From positions 1,870,501-1,934,500 of the forward strand of contig NZ_CP015199.1 of assembly GCF_001648155.1 (NCBI RefSeq): 64,000 bases of DNA, in the 5' to 3' direction. Position numbers and translations under genes: made by a program. The first letter of the stretch is position 1, and the number at the start of each line of letters is the position of its first letter. Source of the stretch: Chryseobacterium glaciei. Lineage in GTDB: Bacteria > Bacteroidota > Bacteroidia > Flavobacteriales > Weeksellaceae. The notes under the pieces are model-generated. The model ran no database searches, had not been told where the DNA came from, and saw only the letters and a program-made list of their open reading frames with translations. Of this stretch, positions 61,215 through 64,000 are shown in pieces.

Positions 61215-61245
61215 TTTGTAAATCATTCAGAAACAATTAAATTTG
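61215..61245 (+). promoter_or_regulatory. full consensus promoter of the TPR protein-ribH unit
   Basis: A -33 TTTG (61215-61218) is followed after 19 bp by the -7 box TAAATTTG (61238-61245), both matching the Bacteroidota consensus. This is the best promoter in the window. Confidence 0.65.
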
Positions 61246-61266
61246 CAGTTCAATTTTTAAGAATTT

Positions 61267-61974
61267 ATGGCAAAACTTACAAAGAATGCTCAGCACGAGC
61301 AAGAAGGTAAAGAAACAGTAGAGTTTTTTAAAGACCTTGACAGAGAGGCTTTAAACACAGAAAGGTTTCTTGAGAAATATTCAAAGCCTCTAGGTATTGT
61401 TTTTGGTGCACTTGTTTTAGGTGTTCTAGGGTTTTTCGCTTATCAGCAATTTATTGTAGCTCCTAAAAATGTTGAAGCTATGAAAACTTTCCTTTCTGCT
61501 CAGAAAAATCTTATGGAAGGTAAAGATAAAGAAGCTTTAGGAGGAAAATCTGCTGCAAACCCAGGTTTTGTTGGTACTTATAACGATTATTCTTCTACAA
61601 ATGTTGGTAAACTTGCCGGATATAACGCTGGTTTATTGAAATTCAAAGAAGGAAAATTTCAGGAAGCTTATGATCTTTTAGATCAATTTTCATCTGATAA
61701 CAAAACATTGATGGCAATGAAATTTGGCGCAATGGCAGATGCTAAATCTGGTCTTAACAAGAATGATGAAGCTTTATCATTATTAGACAAAGCATCTTCT
61801 GCATCTTCTGATCCTTACACTACTTACTATTTCACAAGAAAAGCAGGTATTTTAGCTTTAGGATTAAAGAAAAACGCAGATGCTAAAAAATATTTTTCTG
61901 CAATTGACGAAAAATATCAGGACTACGACAACGGAATGTCTGATTCTTATATTGAAATGACTAAATATTACTAA
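61267..61974 (+). CDS. membrane-anchored TPR protein (YfgM-like)
   Basis: This 235-residue protein has a charged cytosolic N-terminus (about 42 residues), one membrane helix (GIVFGALVLGVLGFFAYQQF) and a periplasmic part with TPR-like helix pairs. The layout matches YfgM, a Sec-translocon-associated periplasmic protein, but similarity is architectural only. It lies 3 bp before ribH, an order common in Bacteroidota, and a strong promoter precedes it. Confidence 0.75.
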   Translation: MAKLTKNAQHEQEGKETVEFFKDLDREALNTERFLEKYSKPLGIVFGALVLGVLGFFAYQQFIVAPKNVEAMKTFLSAQKNLMEGKDKEALGGKSAANPGFVGTYNDYSSTNVGKLAGYNAGLLKFKEGKFQEAYDLLDQFSSDNKTLMAMKFGAMADAKSGLNKNDEALSLLDKASSASSDPYTTYYFTRKAGILALGLKKNADAKKYFSAIDEKYQDYDNGMSDSYIEMTKYY

Positions 61975-61977
61975 AAA

Positions 61978-62496
61978 ATGGCAACAGTTAATCTATCCGA
62001 TTACAAGCCACTTCATATAACTAATGCCGAAGATTTTTCTATCGGCATTGTTTTTTCTGAGTGGAATGATTTTGTAACATACAATCTTCGTGATGCAGCT
62101 TTGGAAATCCTTGAAAAAGAAGGCGTAAAAGCTGAAAACATTAAACTTTTCCCGGTTCCGGGAGCATTTGAGCTTAACTACGCAAGCATGCAGCTTTGCA
62201 AGGAAAGAAAATACGACGCAGTAATTGCAATTGGCTGCGTGATCCGTGGAGAAACTCCTCACTTTGATTTCGTTTGCTCGGCAGTAGCTCAGGGGATCAA
62301 AGATTGTAATATCTTAACTGATACTCCAACTATCTTCTGTGTATTAACAGACGATACAAAAGAGCAGTCTATCGCAAGAAGCGGTGGTGATCTTGGAAAC
62401 AAAGGCGTTGAAGCAGCTGTTACAGCATTAAGAATGGTAGATTTTAAAAAGAATTTATCTGAAAAAACCGGAAATATCGGTTTCGGACACTCATAA
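61978..62496 (+). CDS. ribH: 6,7-dimethyl-8-ribityllumazine synthase
   Basis: This 172-residue enzyme condenses the ribityl-pyrimidine with dihydroxybutanone phosphate in riboflavin synthesis. The features are FSEWNDFVTYNLRDAALEIL, VPGAFELNYASMQL, IRGETPHFDFVCSAVAQGI (catalytic His) and GDLGNKGVEAAVTAL. A short C-terminal extension follows. No other rib gene is adjacent and no FMN riboswitch is visible. Confidence 0.95.
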   Translation: MATVNLSDYKPLHITNAEDFSIGIVFSEWNDFVTYNLRDAALEILEKEGVKAENIKLFPVPGAFELNYASMQLCKERKYDAVIAIGCVIRGETPHFDFVCSAVAQGIKDCNILTDTPTIFCVLTDDTKEQSIARSGGDLGNKGVEAAVTALRMVDFKKNLSEKTGNIGFGHS

Positions 62497-62525
62497 TTTT
62501 AACATTCGTTATAAATTCATAAAAC

Positions 62526-62557
62526 AAAAAGGACTATTATTTATAGTCCTTTTTTTA
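62526..62557 (+). terminator. terminator of ribH
   Basis: An 11-bp AAAAAGGACTA/TAGTCCTTTTT stem with a 7-base loop is followed by more T. Confidence 0.85.
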
Positions 62558-62696
62558 TTGATAACTCTCTTGTTTCCCGTATTAAAACAGGTTTTTTCCT
62601 CTGATACTTATTTTTTAATGGTAAATTAACCATTTATAAAACTCCTAATAATTAAGATGTTTACGTATTTTTTATTAAATGATTGTGAACAAAAAG

Positions 62697-62704
62697 TATC
62701 TTTG
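62697..62704 (+). promoter_or_regulatory. -7 promoter box of the LTA-synthase-type gene
   Basis: TATCTTTG fits TAnnTTTG, 27 bp upstream of the ATG. Confidence 0.55.
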
Positions 62705-62731
62705 CGAAAAATCAACTTATAATTCAACCAG

Positions 62732-64000
62732 ATGATTACTCAAAAAATTAAACCTTTTTTATATTTAGGTATTTTTTACCTTATAGTTTCATTAGTTATA
62801 AGACTCGTTTTCTTATTTCATCCCATAACAACCGCAAGTTTTGGATTTTTTGAGATAATTAAAGTATTATCGATCGGAATTATTAATGACATTTTTGTGT
62901 TCACCATTGCGAGTGTGTTCTTAGCACTGTACTTTTTATTTCTATCAAATTCGAAGTACGATAAGCCTTACGGACATATCATATTAGGAATACTTATACT
63001 TATTTTCCTTTACATCCTCGTTATTCCCAACAATATTTTCAAACAATATGGAGGCTCAATTGCAGAGATTGCCCTCGCTTTTATTGGGTTAAAAATACTC
63101 TTCTTTGGATTAATGCTTTTCTTACCTGGCAAAAGAATTCAGATCAGAAATGTTCTTTACTTTATCATATTGTTTTTGTATTCGGTAATCATCATTTTCA
63201 ATGCGGTAAGTGAGTATTTCTTTTATAATGAATTTGGTTTGAGATACAATTTCATCGCTGTAGATTATCTTATTTACACCAACGAAGTTATCGGAAACAT
63301 CATGGAAAGTTATCCTGTTGTTCCTTTATTCCTTTCTATTTTTGCTGTTGGACTTGCCATCACGTTCTTCATTTATAGAAAAACAAGAAAAGAACTTCTG
63401 GATCTTCCAAATTTGAAACAGAAATTCATTTTATTAGGTTCTTTCATTCTGTTGGTTGCTGTAAGTTTATTCGGATTAAGTTTTACAACGAAAATAACCT
63501 CTCCGAATGTCTTCGCAGAAGAAATTGAAGCCAACGGATTACCTAAATTTTACTGGGCGTTTACCCACAACGAACTTGATTATTTTCAGTTTTATCCTAA
63601 AATAGATCAAAAATTAGCTGAAAAGAATTTCTTAAGTGAATTTTCTACTCCGGCTTTAACAAGAAATATCACCTCAGAACAGCCTGAATTAAAGAAAAAT
63701 GTAGTTTTAATTTCCATTGAAAGTCTATCCGCAGATTTTATGGAACATTATGGGAACACAGAAAAGCTAACTCCATTTTTGGATAGTCTGGCAGATAAAT
63801 CGATGATGTTTACCAATCTGTATGCTACAGGAAACAGAACCGTTCGTGGTTTGGAAGCATTGACACTTTGTATTCCTCCAACAGCCGGAGAAAGTATCAT
63901 TAAAAGAGAAAATAATAAGAATAAATTCACAACCGGAAGTGTTTTCAAATCTAAAGGTTATGATGTGAAATTTTTATATGGCGGATACAGTTATTTCGAC
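62732..64000 (+). CDS. LTA-synthase-family membrane sulfatase, 3' end outside window
   Basis: The reading frame is open from the ATG at 62732 to the window edge (423 residues seen, about two thirds of a typical 640-residue member). Five membrane helices cover residues about 8-250. The extracellular sulfatase-like domain begins with VVLISIESLSADF (metal-binding Glu near residue 329) and the nucleophile Thr370 in GNRTVRGLEAL. The family includes LtaS, which polymerises glycerol phosphate from phosphatidylglycerol, and Gram-negative relatives that transfer phosphoethanolamine or phosphoglycerol to glycans. The substrate in this organism is unknown. Confidence 0.88.
   Translation, partial: MITQKIKPFLYLGIFYLIVSLVIRLVFLFHPITTASFGFFEIIKVLSIGIINDIFVFTIASVFLALYFLFLSNSKYDKPYGHIILGILILIFLYILVIPNNIFKQYGGSIAEIALAFIGLKILFFGLMLFLPGKRIQIRNVLYFIILFLYSVIIIFNAVSEYFFYNEFGLRYNFIAVDYLIYTNEVIGNIMESYPVVPLFLSIFAVGLAITFFIYRKTRKELLDLPNLKQKFILLGSFILLVAVSLFGLSFTTKITSPNVFAEEIEANGLPKFYWAFTHNELDYFQFYPKIDQKLAEKNFLSEFSTPALTRNITSEQPELKKNVVLISIESLSADFMEHYGNTEKLTPFLDSLADKSMMFTNLYATGNRTVRGLEALTLCIPPTAGESIIKRENNKNKFTTGSVFKSKGYDVKFLYGGYSYFD

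Noticed and set aside
61085..61977. An FMN riboswitch upstream of ribH
   Set aside because: The gap before the TPR gene is short and shows a promoter and terminator but not the conserved multi-helix FMN element.
1..64000. tRNA, rRNA, CRISPR arrays, insertion sequences
   Set aside because: I found no cloverleaf, rRNA stretch, regularly spaced repeats or transposase anywhere in the window.

Overview
The window is an AT-rich chromosome segment from a Bacteroidota bacterium of the Flavobacteriia, most likely Chryseobacterium or a close Weeksellaceae relative. This rests on recognised features, not on a database match. Many genes are preceded by the Bacteroidota -7 promoter box TAnnTTTG and few have a Shine-Dalgarno. 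Two secreted proteins carry type IX secretion (T9SS) C-terminal sorting domains. A gliding lipoprotein gene (gldH), a type III glutamine synthetase and a complete alternative complex III operon (actABCDEF) are also present.

Bases 1-8877 are accessory. The region opens inside a large unrecognised protein gene cut by the window edge. Next come two tandem paralogues that share a near-identical 5' module, a second short identical block, and the same terminator, but differ elsewhere. A 707-residue polymorphic toxin with a C-terminal DUF3990-like ADP-ribosyltransferase domain follows, with a probable immunity gene. Behind it lie decayed cassettes: a 37-codon remnant, a frameshifted papain-fold toxin end, and an intact Imm35/YrhB-like immunity gene. 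This is the part most likely to hold something undescribed. A WYL regulator with a palindrome over its promoter marks the change to core chromosome.

From 8.9 to 21.2 kb are mostly housekeeping genes (tadA, coaX, an M1 peptidase, glnN, an NlpC/P60 lipoprotein). Among them are an orphan double-glycine-leader peptide with six cysteines and a DinB-like gene flanked by two related 91-92 bp palindromic repeats. From 21.3 to 27.0 kb, on the minus strand, lies the elongasome operon mreB-mreC-mreD-mrdA-rodA. From 27.4 to 32.6 kb is a heme operon, hemA-hemC-[DUF1287]-[amidase]-hemD-hemE, interrupted by two secreted-protein genes.

From 32.7 to 40.4 kb the minus strand carries a nitroreductase, a T9SS-exported protein, sufS, rplY, prs and a FadL porin/SGNH lipoprotein pair. 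From 40.7 to 49.5 kb are ricT-gldH-PBP1A, selO, a second T9SS protein, a polytopic membrane protein and a SPOR-domain protein. From 49.7 to 58.1 kb is actABCDEF (quinol:cytochrome c oxidoreductase), closed by a terminator with no cytochrome oxidase genes behind it. The rest holds two envelope proteins, apt, a membrane TPR protein with ribH, and the first two thirds of an LTA-synthase-type sulfatase running off the right edge. I saw no tRNA, rRNA, CRISPR array or insertion sequence.
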